A stretch of 63,152 bases of DNA from Bacteroidota bacterium (GCA_013298895.1 JAAFJM010000019.1:1-63152), one strand, 5' to 3'. Counted from the first letter of the stretch, positions 1 through 9,285 are shown. Notes: generated from the sequence alone by a model not told the origin. Program-made: numbers and translations.

Positions 1-91
1 CTGAAGTTACTTTATCCTCGTCCTTTGAACATGATGTAAATATAGCAGCCACTAATGATAATGCTGCTATTGATTTAATTAAATTTTTCAT
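1..91 (-). CDS. Lipoprotein, N-terminal fragment (cut by window edge)
   Basis: Reading the minus strand from an ATG at 89-91 gives about 30 residues before the window ends. They form a lysine-containing start (MKNLIK), a hydrophobic core and a lipobox ending FTSC, followed by the acidic run SKDEDK. This is a textbook type II signal peptide, so the product is predicted to be lipidated on Cys22. The mature protein lies outside the window and its function cannot be told. It lies 77 bp downstream of the PUR-family gene on the same strand and may have its own promoter. Confidence 0.75.
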   Translation of the reverse strand, partial: MKNLIKSIAALSLVAAIFTSCSKDEDKVTS

Positions 92-168
92 TCTTATATT
101 ATTGTTTTTAGTTTATTGCAAATTAAAGGTTTATTGATAACTGTTACAAGTAATTTTTTGTTATTAAA

Positions 169-471
169 TTAGTTTTCAGTTCTATAATCGTCTCTTGTAA
201 ATTCATCAAAATTATATTCTGGCATAAGTTCAGTTTTTACATAATTTACTGTATCAACTAATGCCTCAGTAAATTTATTAAAATCCTCTTTATACAAAAA
301 TATTTTATGCTTAATAAATGTTCCGTCTTCAAAGCGTTTTTTACTTTCGGTAATTGTAATAAAATAATCATTAGCTTTGGTAGATTTTACATCAAAAAAA
401 TAGGTTCTTTTTCCAGCTCTAATTTTTTTTGAGTATATTTCTTGGTTATCTCTTTTCTCGAAATCGTCCAT
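169..471 (-). CDS. PUR family DNA/RNA-binding protein (DUF3276)
   Basis: The 100-residue product matches the short PUR-domain proteins (DUF3276) found across Bacteroidota. Visible hallmarks are the stretch KKIRAGKRTYFFDVKST near residues 15-31, then YFITITESKKRF and KHKIFLYKEDFNKF, which fit the beta-beta-beta-beta-alpha PUR repeat. Family members bind single-stranded nucleic acid; the cellular role in Bacteroidota is poorly defined. The length is full for the family. The 95-bp gap to the ABC exporter gene suggests it is transcribed separately from the polysaccharide locus and is core-genome flank. Confidence 0.85.
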   Translation of the reverse strand: MDDFEKRDNQEIYSKKIRAGKRTYFFDVKSTKANDYFITITESKKRFEDGTFIKHKIFLYKEDFNKFTEALVDTVNYVKTELMPEYNFDEFTRDDYRTEN

Positions 472-566
472 ATTATTCTTTAATTTTTACTCGTTTTAAA
501 TCTTTCGCAAAATAGCCACACAAGTATAGTTTGCAAAAATTTTTGTTAACACTTTTTACTCATTTT

Positions 567-2345
567 TTAATCTTTTACAATACTATTTGTATTCAACTGA
601 TTTTTATAGAGTTCATTATATTTTTTATTGAGTGTTATTAATTCATGGTGAGTACCTTGTTCTACTAAATTACCGTTTTCAAAAAATAAAATATGGTCGG
701 CATTTTTAGCACTTGATACCCTTTGACTAATAATAATGATGGTTTTATTTTGTTTTTCTTTATAAATATTTTCTAAAATACTTGTTTCTGTTTTGGTGTC
801 TAATGCACTCAAACTATCATCAAAAATTAATATTTCCGGATTCTTTACAAAAGCTCTTGCAACGGCTGTTCTTTGTTTTTGTCCACCCGAAAGTGTAACA
901 CCTCGTTCACCAATTACTGTTTCAAATTGATTTGGCATTCGTAATATATTTTCTGTTAAACTTGCTTTATCGCTTGCTTGTTCCACTTGTTCTTTTGTTT
1001 TCAAATCATTTTTTTTCAGACCAAATTCTATGTTATTTTTTATAGAATCGCTAAATAAAAATACGTCCTGAGGTACATAACCTACCTGATCTCGGTAAGC
1101 ATTGATATTTAATTTTTTTATGTTTACATTGTCAATTAAAACCTCTCCACTATTTGCATCTATCATACGCAATAACAATTGAGTAATGGTAGTTTTACCA
1201 CTTCCTGTATTTCCTAAAATGGCTAATGTTTGACCTTTATTTATTTTAAATGAAACATGGTTTAAAGCAGGATAATTTTTTTCGAAATAAGTAAAACTTA
1301 CATCTTTAAATTCTATTGATTCTTCAAATTTAAATGGATTTAAATTGCTATTTTTTATCGTGGCTTCGGTATTTAAAAATTGGTTTATTCTTGCCTGACT
1401 TGCTGATGCTCTTTGAACTAATGAACTTACCCAACCTAAAGATGTAACTGGCCATGTTAGCATACCTACATACATTATAAATTCGGGAATAATGCCGATT
1501 TGTTCTTTTCCTTCTGCTACCAATAATCCCCCTACAAAAATTACAATTAAGGTGCTTAATCCTGTTAAAAAGAAAAGGGTTGGAAAAAACAATGATTCAA
1601 CTTTTGCAAGTTTTAATTGTTTTTCTTTGTAATCTAACGATTGTGATAATAAATCGTCCTCAAATTGTTTTTCAATGCCAAATGATTTAATCACTCGAAT
1701 GCCTGAAAAACTTTGCTGAACAAAACTGGTTAAATCACTTAATTTTGATTGGATAGCATCACTGCGCTTTTCAATTAAATTATTTACATAAAATATGGTA
1801 ATCGAAAGTATAGGTAATGGAATTAAGGTGTACCAAGTTAACATTGCGTTTGTTTGGAACATGGCATAAATGGTAATGCTACAAGTTACAATTAAGTTTA
1901 CCGTATACATTAGTGCAGGACCAATATACATGCGCACTCTACTAACATCTTCACTTATACGATTCATTAAATCACCTGTTTGATTTTTACGGTAAAATTC
2001 CATGTCAAGGGTTTGGTATTTTTCGTAAATTTCGTTTTTTAAATCATACTCAATTAACCTACTCATTACAACCAATGTTTGGCGCATAAAATACATGAAT
2101 AAACCACGTAAAAGCGAAAAGCCAAGTATTAATATTGAAAAGTAAAATAGCTTATCATATAAACTCTGATTTTCGGAGGTGCTATTTACCTGTTTTAAAG
2201 CATCGGCTACCAAATTAGTGGCCTCGCGTATGTATTTAGCAGGGAAAATTTGAAAAATACTAGCTATGATAACCGAAATAATTCCAGCTAATAAACGCCA
2301 TTTGTATTTTACAAAATATTTATTTAAGGTGCTTAGTTCTTTCAA
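567..2345 (-). CDS. ABC exporter, fused membrane and ATPase domains
   Basis: This 592-residue half-transporter has a six-helix type-1 exporter domain (about residues 15-310) and a nucleotide-binding domain. Walker A is GNTGSGKT (378-385), the signature is LSGGQ (485-489) and Walker B is ILIFDDSLSALD (505-516). The residue after the Walker B aspartate is Asp rather than Glu, and the H-loop reads SQR instead of the usual SHR, so two catalytic positions are atypical. It belongs to the MsbA/MdlB-like group of lipid or drug exporters. It starts 2 bp after the YdcF-like gene, so it may be the last gene of the polysaccharide operon. A lipid-linked substrate is possible but unproven. Confidence 0.85.
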   Translation of the reverse strand: MKELSTLNKYFVKYKWRLLAGIISVIIASIFQIFPAKYIREATNLVADALKQVNSTSENQSLYDKLFYFSILILGFSLLRGLFMYFMRQTLVVMSRLIEYDLKNEIYEKYQTLDMEFYRKNQTGDLMNRISEDVSRVRMYIGPALMYTVNLIVTCSITIYAMFQTNAMLTWYTLIPLPILSITIFYVNNLIEKRSDAIQSKLSDLTSFVQQSFSGIRVIKSFGIEKQFEDDLLSQSLDYKEKQLKLAKVESLFFPTLFFLTGLSTLIVIFVGGLLVAEGKEQIGIIPEFIMYVGMLTWPVTSLGWVSSLVQRASASQARINQFLNTEATIKNSNLNPFKFEESIEFKDVSFTYFEKNYPALNHVSFKINKGQTLAILGNTGSGKTTITQLLLRMIDANSGEVLIDNVNIKKLNINAYRDQVGYVPQDVFLFSDSIKNNIEFGLKKNDLKTKEQVEQASDKASLTENILRMPNQFETVIGERGVTLSGGQKQRTAVARAFVKNPEILIFDDSLSALDTKTETSILENIYKEKQNKTIIIISQRVSSAKNADHILFFENGNLVEQGTHHELITLNKKYNELYKNQLNTNSIVKD

Positions 2346-2347
2346 TT

Positions 2348-3109
2348 TTAATTAATTATTTTATATCTTAAAATACCAATATATTCATGAATGGCAAATT
2401 CTGTTTGTTTGATGCTACTCCAGCTTGGCAAAGCGGGGTAATATTTTAAATTTTTAACCAAAAAATCACAAGGTGCAGGTATTACATTACATCCCATTTT
2501 TTCAAACAGGTACACTGCTCGTTTCATGTGATTTGCGCTGGTTACTAGTATGAGTTTTTTATTGCCTATTAGTTTGTAAGTCTCATCAGCTTCCGATTTT
2601 GTATTGTGTGGTATTTCGCTTAAAATTTGTTTGGATGTATCGGAAGTTAAACTTCTATAAGCACTTTCATAAATACTTGCTTCAGTATATTTTTCATTAA
2701 ATGGCTTGCCTCCAGAAAATATCAATTTGGCATTTGTATTTATTTTTTTTAACCTAATTCCTTCTACTAATCTTAATAATGATGATGCACCTAATTGACT
2801 TGTTGTTGGCATATTTTCAGCATCATTGTATCCACCACCAAGTATGATGATGTACTCAGCTTCTTTTATAGTATTTGTATCTGTTAAGCAAACAAAATCA
2901 TTTTCTAAACTATTAACAAAAATTCCTGCAATTGGTTGCATTGTTATTAATACAAAAAATATAAAAGTGCCTGTGAAAATATATTTAATTTTCGGTGTTA
3001 CGGTATTTTTTAATAAATGAAAAACAAACCAACTGCTTATTAGGGTTAAGATGGATAATGGAAAAATGAGCGCAGTTAATATTTTTTTTAAAATAATTTT
3101 TTTAAGCAT
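2348..3109 (-). CDS. YdcF/ElyC-like membrane protein (DUF218)
   Basis: The 253-residue protein has two N-terminal membrane segments (about residues 10-30 and 40-62) followed by a DUF218 domain. Typical motifs are IIILGGGY near residue 88, FSGGKP, the acidic ETYKL segment and LVTSANHMKRA near residue 190. Relatives (ElyC, SanA, YdcF) are linked to envelope integrity and lipid-carrier metabolism in Enterobacteria. The gene lies 2 bp before the ABC exporter and 5 bp after the GT2 gene, within the terminal membrane-protein cluster of the polysaccharide locus. The precise function is unknown. Confidence 0.8.
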   Translation of the reverse strand: MLKKIILKKILTALIFPLSILTLISSWFVFHLLKNTVTPKIKYIFTGTFIFFVLITMQPIAGIFVNSLENDFVCLTDTNTIKEAEYIIILGGGYNDAENMPTTSQLGASSLLRLVEGIRLKKINTNAKLIFSGGKPFNEKYTEASIYESAYRSLTSDTSKQILSEIPHNTKSEADETYKLIGNKKLILVTSANHMKRAVYLFEKMGCNVIPAPCDFLVKNLKYYPALPSWSSIKQTEFAIHEYIGILRYKIIN

Positions 3110-3114
3110 AGCAA

Positions 3115-3867
3115 CTATTTTAAAGTAATGAATTGGTTTAATTTTAAAATATATTTCGCAGCAATTTTGAACATGTTACTTTTTAATCCATTTAATTTAC
3201 ATGCTTTAATTACTTCCGGATTAATAATGAATAAATTGGTAAAAATACTACTTGTACTTTTGCCTCCTTTTTTCATATAAACCATTAATAGAGGCAAATA
3301 TTTAAATTTAATTTTGTGTTTCCACAAAAACCTTAACATTAGTTCAAAGTCTCCAGCAATTTTAAAGCTAGCATCATAAAAACCTAATTGGAGAAACAAC
3401 TTTTTTTTACAATAAAATGAAGGGTGTGGTGGCATTACACCCCATTTGAATAGGCTTATTTTGAAATTAGAAGATGAATAATAACGTGATATCTTATCAT
3501 CATTATTAGCAAAAGCAATGTCTCCAATAATACAGTCTAAATCTGCCTTTTTATTAAATTCGTTAACTATTTTTTCAATAATAAAATTATCAGCAAATCT
3601 ATCATCAGCATTTAAACTACCAATAATATCACCAGTTGCTAGTTTTATTCCTTTATTTAATCCATCATAAAACCCATTATCAGATTCAGACAAAACCAAT
3701 TGAATATTTGAGTTGTATTTTTTTATAATGTCTAACGTTCCATCAGTTGATTTTGCGTCAATAATTATATATTCAATGTTTTGATACGATTGATTGATTA
3801 CTGATTGAATCGTTCTTTCAATGGTATCGACATTATTTAATACAACAGTAATTATGGATACTTTCAA
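3115..3867 (-). CDS. Glycosyltransferase family 2
   Basis: The 250-residue protein has the GT-A fold signature of GT2: VSIITVVLNN at the N terminus, the run VINQSYQNIEYIIIDAKSTDGT, and LNADDRF near residue 89 supplying the metal-binding DxD-type site. The WcaA/colanic-type pattern continues with CKKKLFLQLGFYDASFKIAGDFELMLR. It should add a sugar from a nucleotide donor to the lipid-linked repeat unit at the cytoplasmic face. It is the only GT2 in the locus; the other transferases are GT4-like. Donor and acceptor cannot be read from the sequence. Confidence 0.88.
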   Translation of the reverse strand: MKVSIITVVLNNVDTIERTIQSVINQSYQNIEYIIIDAKSTDGTLDIIKKYNSNIQLVLSESDNGFYDGLNKGIKLATGDIIGSLNADDRFADNFIIEKIVNEFNKKADLDCIIGDIAFANNDDKISRYYSSSNFKISLFKWGVMPPHPSFYCKKKLFLQLGFYDASFKIAGDFELMLRFLWKHKIKFKYLPLLMVYMKKGGKSTSSIFTNLFIINPEVIKACKLNGLKSNMFKIAAKYILKLNQFITLK

Positions 3868-3872
3868 CTTTA

Positions 3873-5549
3873 CTATTTATTATAATGAATAAATTTGAAA
3901 CCATCATTTATAGAATTAGTTCTTAAACTAATTCTATACCCATAGTTTTTGTATATAATTTCATCGTAACCTTGAGAGAGGCATGGCAATGAAACATTCC
4001 AACAATACATGTTATTTTGCGGATGGAAATATTGGTTTCCATTAATAGTTATGGTATCTATTTTCTCAAAAGTATATTGAGGTTTTGGTATAAAAAGTTG
4101 CTTACTATCTATTTTGTTAAATTGACCTAAATGATTACTTGTTGAATTTACTTTTATATTGATACTCCAAAAAGCAGGAATTAGCATGGCTAATAGAATA
4201 ATTATGTGAAAATAATGCAATTTATGTTTAACAAATTTTACTATCCAATATTTATTAACTAAGTAAATAATCAATGCCAAAAAGTATAATAACATAGGCA
4301 ATGCAAATCGATATTGAGGAGCAAATAAAAACCAAAGGATAAGGCTTAAAATGATTATTACTTGTAAGATAAAAATATTCTTTTGAATTTTATTTTTAAT
4401 AAATAAATAAAATACTAAGAAAGTACTTACTATAAAAGTTAACCCTATAATTTGATTAATTAACCCTTTACTACTTGGTCGTGTTAGTAATGTTTTGAGT
4501 AAATCCCATTGAGAAATATTTTGCAATTGATTGATTTCATTTGGATTTAAACTATTCGAAAAAGACCAGCTTTTAACTCCATTGGTAAAGAAACCTATTA
4601 TACTTTCAGGTGTCCTCCAATCAACATTAAATGCAAATATTTTATAGGGGTATAATGGATATCCTGTTTGGTAAACATTTTTAATTAAGCTGATTCCAAT
4701 AATTGAAATAGCCAATATTACAAGTTGCTTATTTTGTTTAACCACATTTTTTTGAAAAACAGCAAACAGCGCTAATATAGAAATAGCAATCGCTGATATT
4801 TTTATAGAATAACAAAATGCTGCTAGTACAATTATCAAAGCATAGTATTGTTTATTATTACTATTTGCAATAAATATTTGAAACCCAATTATGGTAAAAA
4901 TGATGATAGCAAAATCAGGATTGGGTGCACTACAAAAAGGTAAGCTAATTAATAACGCTAGTAAATATTGGGTGTAAAACAATATATTAATTGGTTTATT
5001 ATTTCTAGTTTCCAACATAAATATCGTAAATACTAGAAGTAATAAACCATTGATATCATTTAAATTAATGGTGTTTGTTACACTGTATAATGCTTGAAAT
5101 ATGTGCCACGAAGAGCTTAAACCAAGTGATAAGTGTAAATTGGAAATGCCATGTATAAAACCATATTCTTGAAGCCATTTTATGGTTTGAATATAATACA
5201 AACCATCATCGTTGATATTAGAAAATCCACTTGAATAGTAGGAAAAAACAATTACACTTAAACTTAAAATGATGATGTTTTTTGTGTTATTAAATACAGC
5301 ATTATTACTTGTAATTTCTTTTCTATAATTTATTAAAACTATTATAGAGATGATTTGAAGTATTAAGAAGTAAAAATAATTTATAGGTAGAAAAAAGGAA
5401 GCTACACTAGTTAAGGTTGTAATAACAATAATACCCAGTATAGTTACAATACTGAATGAGTGCTTAATTTTAAATAATTTATTACTAAGCCAACCAATGG
5501 TGTAACAATTTAAAATTATAATTAACCAATTAATAATAATGCTAATCAT
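3873..5549 (-). CDS. Polytopic membrane protein, LIC_10190-like
   Basis: The 558-residue product has around a dozen hydrophobic helices (residues 1-465) and a short C-terminal soluble tail containing YCWNVSLPC near residue 523. This tail resembles the conserved C-terminal CW-LPC motif I associate with the LIC_10190 membrane family. The architecture is like a GT-C or polymerase-type protein of envelope glycan assembly, but no catalytic motif is secure. It overlaps the exosortase-associated gene by 8 bp, so the two are translationally linked. It could process or transfer a lipid-linked glycan; this is an inference from context only. Confidence 0.6.
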   Translation of the reverse strand: MISIIINWLIIILNCYTIGWLSNKLFKIKHSFSIVTILGIIVITTLTSVASFFLPINYFYFLILQIISIIVLINYRKEITSNNAVFNNTKNIIILSLSVIVFSYYSSGFSNINDDGLYYIQTIKWLQEYGFIHGISNLHLSLGLSSSWHIFQALYSVTNTINLNDINGLLLLVFTIFMLETRNNKPINILFYTQYLLALLISLPFCSAPNPDFAIIIFTIIGFQIFIANSNNKQYYALIIVLAAFCYSIKISAIAISILALFAVFQKNVVKQNKQLVILAISIIGISLIKNVYQTGYPLYPYKIFAFNVDWRTPESIIGFFTNGVKSWSFSNSLNPNEINQLQNISQWDLLKTLLTRPSSKGLINQIIGLTFIVSTFLVFYLFIKNKIQKNIFILQVIIILSLILWFLFAPQYRFALPMLLYFLALIIYLVNKYWIVKFVKHKLHYFHIIILLAMLIPAFWSINIKVNSTSNHLGQFNKIDSKQLFIPKPQYTFEKIDTITINGNQYFHPQNNMYCWNVSLPCLSQGYDEIIYKNYGYRISLRTNSINDGFKFIHYNK

Positions 5550-5970
5550 TGAATGTTGTTTTTCTAATGGTTACTAACCAAGCCAATAATGCAATTCCAA
5601 TTAATGGACTAAAAAGAAAAGGGTTCAATACCTTATGCCAGTTTAATAATAGCGCATGTTGAGTATAGCACATAACCATATCGATTATATAAATGAATAA
5701 TGCAATGGCTATATAAATCAATTTATTGGCAACATTTATTTTATAAAGTTTAATTATTAAATTAATAGATAACAAATTTAAGGCAAGCCTAAATAATTTA
5801 CTCAACGCAAATGCACTGAATTCAACACAATCAGGGTTAAAAGTATAAAAACTACACGCACTAAATTTAAATATGAGTATATTGAAGTTTTGAAACAAAA
5901 AATCAAGAATAAAAATTACGAATATGGGAATTATTTTACCACCCCAAATGATTTTTTTATTGGCTAACAT
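5542..5970 (-). CDS. Exosortase F-associated membrane protein
   Basis: A small four-helix membrane protein (about 142 residues) directly downstream of XrtF. Its position, size and repeated hydrophobic segments match the conserved neighbour of XrtF described in Bacteroidota (TIGR04127 type). I prefer the internal ATG at 5970: it gives a 14-bp overlap with the XrtF gene, and an AAGGAAA stretch sits just before it. The longer reading frame from 6003 would add 11 residues and overlap by 47 bp. The role is unknown; co-occurrence suggests a subunit or chaperone of the exosortase. Confidence 0.65.
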   Translation of the reverse strand: MLANKKIIWGGKIIPIFVIFILDFLFQNFNILIFKFSACSFYTFNPDCVEFSAFALSKLFRLALNLLSINLIIKLYKINVANKLIYIAIALFIYIIDMVMCYTQHALLLNWHKVLNPFLFSPLIGIALLAWLVTIRKTTFND

Positions 5971-6472
5971 TTTCCTTTTTATTAAAAAATTTAACCCAAA
6001 CAATCATCAATACAAATGTTATGAAATATAATATAATGGGGAAAATATAGGTGTGAAATAAGTCGAAAAATTGAGGAGTACTAATTTTTATTTCAACTAA
6101 AATATATAGCCTTATAATGTTAATAATAAAAAGAATGGCTAATGATATTGGAATGAATTTTAAGTATTTTGATAAGTCACTTTTAAATGCAATAATAAAA
6201 CTTAATAGTGTATTGAAAACAGCAATTCCATTACATCCTTCTGCAATATTAACCAATCCTTTTTCCTTTAAACTAATCAATACGGCTGGCTTAAATAATA
6301 ATATTGATAAGTTAAATTTTGTAAAAATCTTACAAAAAATAATTGAAGTATATAAAGTAATAAAATCGGGTTTTGGAGCATAAAGCCAAAGTACCCATTG
6401 ATATATTCCATTAAGTAGTATATAGCTTAATGTAAAAAGTAAAATAAATTGAACCGCTTTCTTATTTTGCAT
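5957..6472 (-). CDS. xrtF: Exosortase family protein XrtF
   Basis: The 171-residue integral membrane protein carries the exosortase active-site signature: Cys80 in AEGCNGIAVF, Arg121 in IIRLYIL and His140 in DLFHTYIFP, each at the edge of a predicted helix. Exosortases are transpeptidase-like enzymes that cleave C-terminal sorting tags and couple proteins to envelope glycans or lipids. The length suits the short XrtF type. It lies 4 bp after the WbpE-like gene, at the 3' end of the polysaccharide locus. No protein in this window has an obvious sorting tag, so its substrate is not visible. Confidence 0.88.
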   Translation of the reverse strand: MQNKKAVQFILLFTLSYILLNGIYQWVLWLYAPKPDFITLYTSIIFCKIFTKFNLSILLFKPAVLISLKEKGLVNIAEGCNGIAVFNTLLSFIIAFKSDLSKYLKFIPISLAILFIINIIRLYILVEIKISTPQFFDLFHTYIFPIILYFITFVLMIVWVKFFNKKENVSQ

Positions 6473-6476
6473 TTAA

Positions 6477-7601
6477 TTATTGTAAAATAGTATTTATACT
6501 TTGCGCAATATATTCAATTTGATTTTCATTCATTTCGGTATGAATAGGAAGAGAAATAACTGTTTTACACAATTCTTCTGAAACAGGTAAACTACCAATT
6601 TTATGAGCTAAATTGAATGCTTTTTGCATGTGCAGTGCAATTGGATAATAAACCATTGTAGGTATATTAAGTTTCAATAATTCACTTTTTAGGTTATCTC
6701 TTTCAGTAGCATTTACTTGAATAGTATATTGATGGAAAACGTGTGTACTACTTGCGCTTCTTTTAGGTATTTTAATTTTAGGGTTATTTCCTAATAGTTT
6801 ATCATACAAATCAGCTACTTGGTTTCTTGCTTTTTCGTAATTTGATAATTCATTTAATTTTACATTCAATATAGCTGCTTGAATGGTATCAAGTCGGGAG
6901 TTCACCCCTATAATATCATGTACATATTTTTGAGATTGCCCATGGTTACAAATCATGGTAATTTTTTTTGCTAAATTATCATCATTAGTCATCAATGCAC
7001 CACCATCACCAAAGCAACCTAAGTTTTTTGAAGGAAAAAAGGAGGTGATACCTATGGTACCAATTGTACCCGCTTTTTTGGTAATATTATTTCTAAAAGT
7101 GTATGATGCACCTAATGCTTGCGCATTATCCTCGATAATGAATAAATTGTATTTTTGTGCTAATAATTTAATTTCATCCATGTTAGCACATTGACCAAAT
7201 AAATGAACGGGTACAATTGCTTTGGTATTAATAGTTATTTTTTCTTCTATAAGTTTTGTGTCAATGCAAAATGTTTCGTTATCTACATCAATCAAAATAG
7301 GGGTTAATCCTAACAATGAAATTACTTCGGCAGTAGCAACATAAGTAAAAGCAGGTACCATAATTTCGTCACCTGGTTTTAAATTTAATACCATCATTGC
7401 AATTTGCAAGGCATCTGTTCCATTTGCACAAGAAATTACATGTTTTATATTTAAGTAGGAAGCTAAATTTTTTTCAAATAGTTGTACTTGAGTTCCCTTA
7501 ATAAAACTCGATTCGTCAATAACATTTTGTATAGCTTTATCTACAAGAGGCTTTATTTTATCATATTGCCCTTTAAGATCTACCATTTGAATTTTTAACA
7601 T
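6477..7601 (-). CDS. wbpE: DegT/DnrJ/EryC1 aminotransferase, WbpE type
   Basis: The 374-residue fold-type I PLP enzyme shows CANGTDALQIAM (58-69), the aspartate of IIEDNAQALGA (155-165) and the PLP lysine K192 in FFPSKNLGCFGDGG. The sequence style (MVDLKGQYDKIK at the start, SFFPSKNLG) is that of WbpE/WlbC, which aminates C3 of UDP-GlcNAc(3-keto)A. The two genes upstream are WbpB-like and WbpD-like, giving the canonical trio for UDP-2,3-diacetamido-2,3-dideoxy-glucuronic acid. The required UDP-GlcNAcA could come from the dehydrogenase at 48960-50234. It is separated from wbpD by 35 bp. Confidence 0.85.
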   Translation of the reverse strand: MLKIQMVDLKGQYDKIKPLVDKAIQNVIDESSFIKGTQVQLFEKNLASYLNIKHVISCANGTDALQIAMMVLNLKPGDEIMVPAFTYVATAEVISLLGLTPILIDVDNETFCIDTKLIEEKITINTKAIVPVHLFGQCANMDEIKLLAQKYNLFIIEDNAQALGASYTFRNNITKKAGTIGTIGITSFFPSKNLGCFGDGGALMTNDDNLAKKITMICNHGQSQKYVHDIIGVNSRLDTIQAAILNVKLNELSNYEKARNQVADLYDKLLGNNPKIKIPKRSASSTHVFHQYTIQVNATERDNLKSELLKLNIPTMVYYPIALHMQKAFNLAHKIGSLPVSEELCKTVISLPIHTEMNENQIEYIAQSINTILQ

Positions 7602-7636
7602 AAAATTATCTATCGGTCTTGCTCTAGGTAAAATTG

Positions 7637-8212
7637 TTATTTTACTCGTTTAACAATTCCGTCTTTTAGTTCATATTCTTGTTTGGTTTCTTTGCAAATG
7701 CCAAGTCCATTGTTATCAAAATGAAGGCGATCGCCATATTCACTAACCCATCCAATTTGTTTTGCAGGGTTGCCAATAACCAATGCAAATGCTTTAACAG
7801 ATTTAGTAACCACAGTTCCTGCTCCAATTAAGGCATATTCATTAATTGTATTTCCACAAATAATGGTGGCATTGGCCCCAATAGAAGCTCCTTTTTTTAC
7901 TACCGTTTGAAGGTACTCGTTTTTTCTTACTACCGCACTTCTCGGATTTATTACATTTGTAAATACCATTGATGGGCCAAGAAATACATCATCTTCGCAG
8001 GTAACACCTGTATATATCGAAACATTATTTTGAACTTTTACATTTTTACCAAGAACTACATTTGGCGATATAACAACATTTTGTCCAATATTACAATTAT
8101 CACCTATAATTGAATTTGACATGATATGAGAAAAATGCCAAATCTTGACGCCATTTCCGATAGAACAGTTATTATCAATTACGGCAGTTTCATGAGCAAA
8201 ATAGGAATCCAT
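7637..8212 (-). CDS. wbpD: UDP-amino-sugar N-acetyltransferase, WbpD type
   Basis: The 191-residue protein is a left-handed beta-helix acyltransferase built of hexapeptide repeats from about residue 12 to 150. It contains WHFSHIM near residue 25, the WbpD/WlbB hallmark, and NVINPRSAVVRKNEYLQTVVKKGASIGANATI in the middle, like those enzymes. Family members acetylate the 3-amino group of UDP-GlcNAc3NA using acetyl-CoA. It sits between the WbpB- and WbpE-like genes, separated from the former by 10 bp, which strongly supports the assignment. Confidence 0.87.
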   Translation of the reverse strand: MDSYFAHETAVIDNNCSIGNGVKIWHFSHIMSNSIIGDNCNIGQNVVISPNVVLGKNVKVQNNVSIYTGVTCEDDVFLGPSMVFTNVINPRSAVVRKNEYLQTVVKKGASIGANATIICGNTINEYALIGAGTVVTKSVKAFALVIGNPAKQIGWVSEYGDRLHFDNNGLGICKETKQEYELKDGIVKRVK

Positions 8213-8222
8213 ATTTTCTTTC

Positions 8223-9239
8223 TTATAAGTTGTTTAAGTTTCTTAGAAGATATATTTGTTCTATCATCTGAACTACTTTCATTCCTTCTATTGCAGTGGT
8301 TTTAATTCCTTCTTTTTTATTGATGGTATTGATTACATTTTTGATAACGTACTCATGATTGGCTGCACTGCCTTTATATTTCCCATAATCATTTGGTGGA
8401 TTGGTTGGATTTATTGTTGGCATTTCATAATCTTTTATTTCACAATGGAGTACCTTTTCCATGTATTGCCCACCTATTTTTATACTGCCAAATTCGGCTA
8501 AAATGGTTATGCTACTTTCTATGTTTTTATTGTAAGCTGAGGTGCTATAATTAATGGAACCAACTCCACCATTTAATAATGAAAAACTTATGCTTCCACT
8601 ATCTTCAAATTCTATGGTGTTTTTGTGGTTAAAATTATAAAAATTTGCAGCGATATTATGTATATCACCAAATATCCAATACAAGGTATCTACAAAATGG
8701 CTAAACTGAGTGAACAATGTTCCACCATCCAAATTAAGTTTACCCTTCCAACCATTGAGGTTATAATAGTTTTCATCCCTATTCCAAATACAATTTATTT
8801 GAACATTGTATATTGAGCCAAGTACATTACTTGAAACAATTTCTTTTAACCAAATCGATGGGGGAGAGTACCTATTTTGCATCACACAAAATACATTTTT
8901 ATTTACTTCCTTTGATTTTTCAATAACAGAATTGCATTCTTCAGTAGTTAATCCCATGGGCTTTTCAATAACCACATGCATGTTATTTTCTAAGCATTTG
9001 ATTGCTTGTTGGCAATGCAAGTAATTAGGAGTTGCTATACACATAACATCTACCTCAATATCACTTGCAATAAAATCACTTAAACTATCAAATATCGGTA
9101 GATTATATTCCTTGATTTCATTGCTAGGTTTAATTTCAATGAACGCAATCAGTTCTGCATCTGCATTAGATAAAATAATATCGGCATGGCGTTTACCAAT
9201 ATGTCCTAAACCTATGATTGCAAATTTTATTTTCGACAT
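8223..9239 (-). CDS. wbpB: Gfo/Idh/MocA oxidoreductase, WbpB type
   Basis: The N-terminal Rossmann motif is AIIGLGHIGKRHADII, followed by EKPMGLTTEEC with the catalytic-region lysine. Members of this branch (WbpB/WlbA) oxidise the C3 hydroxyl of UDP-GlcNAcA as the first step toward UDP-GlcNAc3NAcA. The frame is open to an ATG at 9275, but I choose the ATG at 9239: it places the Rossmann strand five residues from the start as usual. The skipped 36 bp overlap an A/T-rich inverted repeat (9249-9285) that looks like a weak terminator. The order WbpB, WbpD, WbpE is conserved in known loci. Confidence 0.82.
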   Translation of the reverse strand: MSKIKFAIIGLGHIGKRHADIILSNADAELIAFIEIKPSNEIKEYNLPIFDSLSDFIASDIEVDVMCIATPNYLHCQQAIKCLENNMHVVIEKPMGLTTEECNSVIEKSKEVNKNVFCVMQNRYSPPSIWLKEIVSSNVLGSIYNVQINCIWNRDENYYNLNGWKGKLNLDGGTLFTQFSHFVDTLYWIFGDIHNIAANFYNFNHKNTIEFEDSGSISFSLLNGGVGSINYSTSAYNKNIESSITILAEFGSIKIGGQYMEKVLHCEIKDYEMPTINPTNPPNDYGKYKGSAANHEYVIKNVINTINKKEGIKTTAIEGMKVVQMIEQIYLLRNLNNL

Positions 9240-9248
9240 TGATTTTAC

Positions 9249-9285
9249 AAAAAAAGGAACAGAATATTTTTCCATTCCTTTTTTT
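9249..9285 (-). terminator. Weak hairpin between aminotransferase and WbpB-like gene
   Basis: An 11-bp perfect inverted repeat (9249-9259 pairs with 9275-9285) has the form AAAAAAAGGAA, a 15-nt loop, then TTCCTTTTTTT. Read on the minus strand it lies just after the aminotransferase gene and ends in seven T residues. The stem has only two G-C pairs, so as a terminator it would be weak. It may attenuate or process the transcript before the WbpB/D/E trio. Confidence 0.4.
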
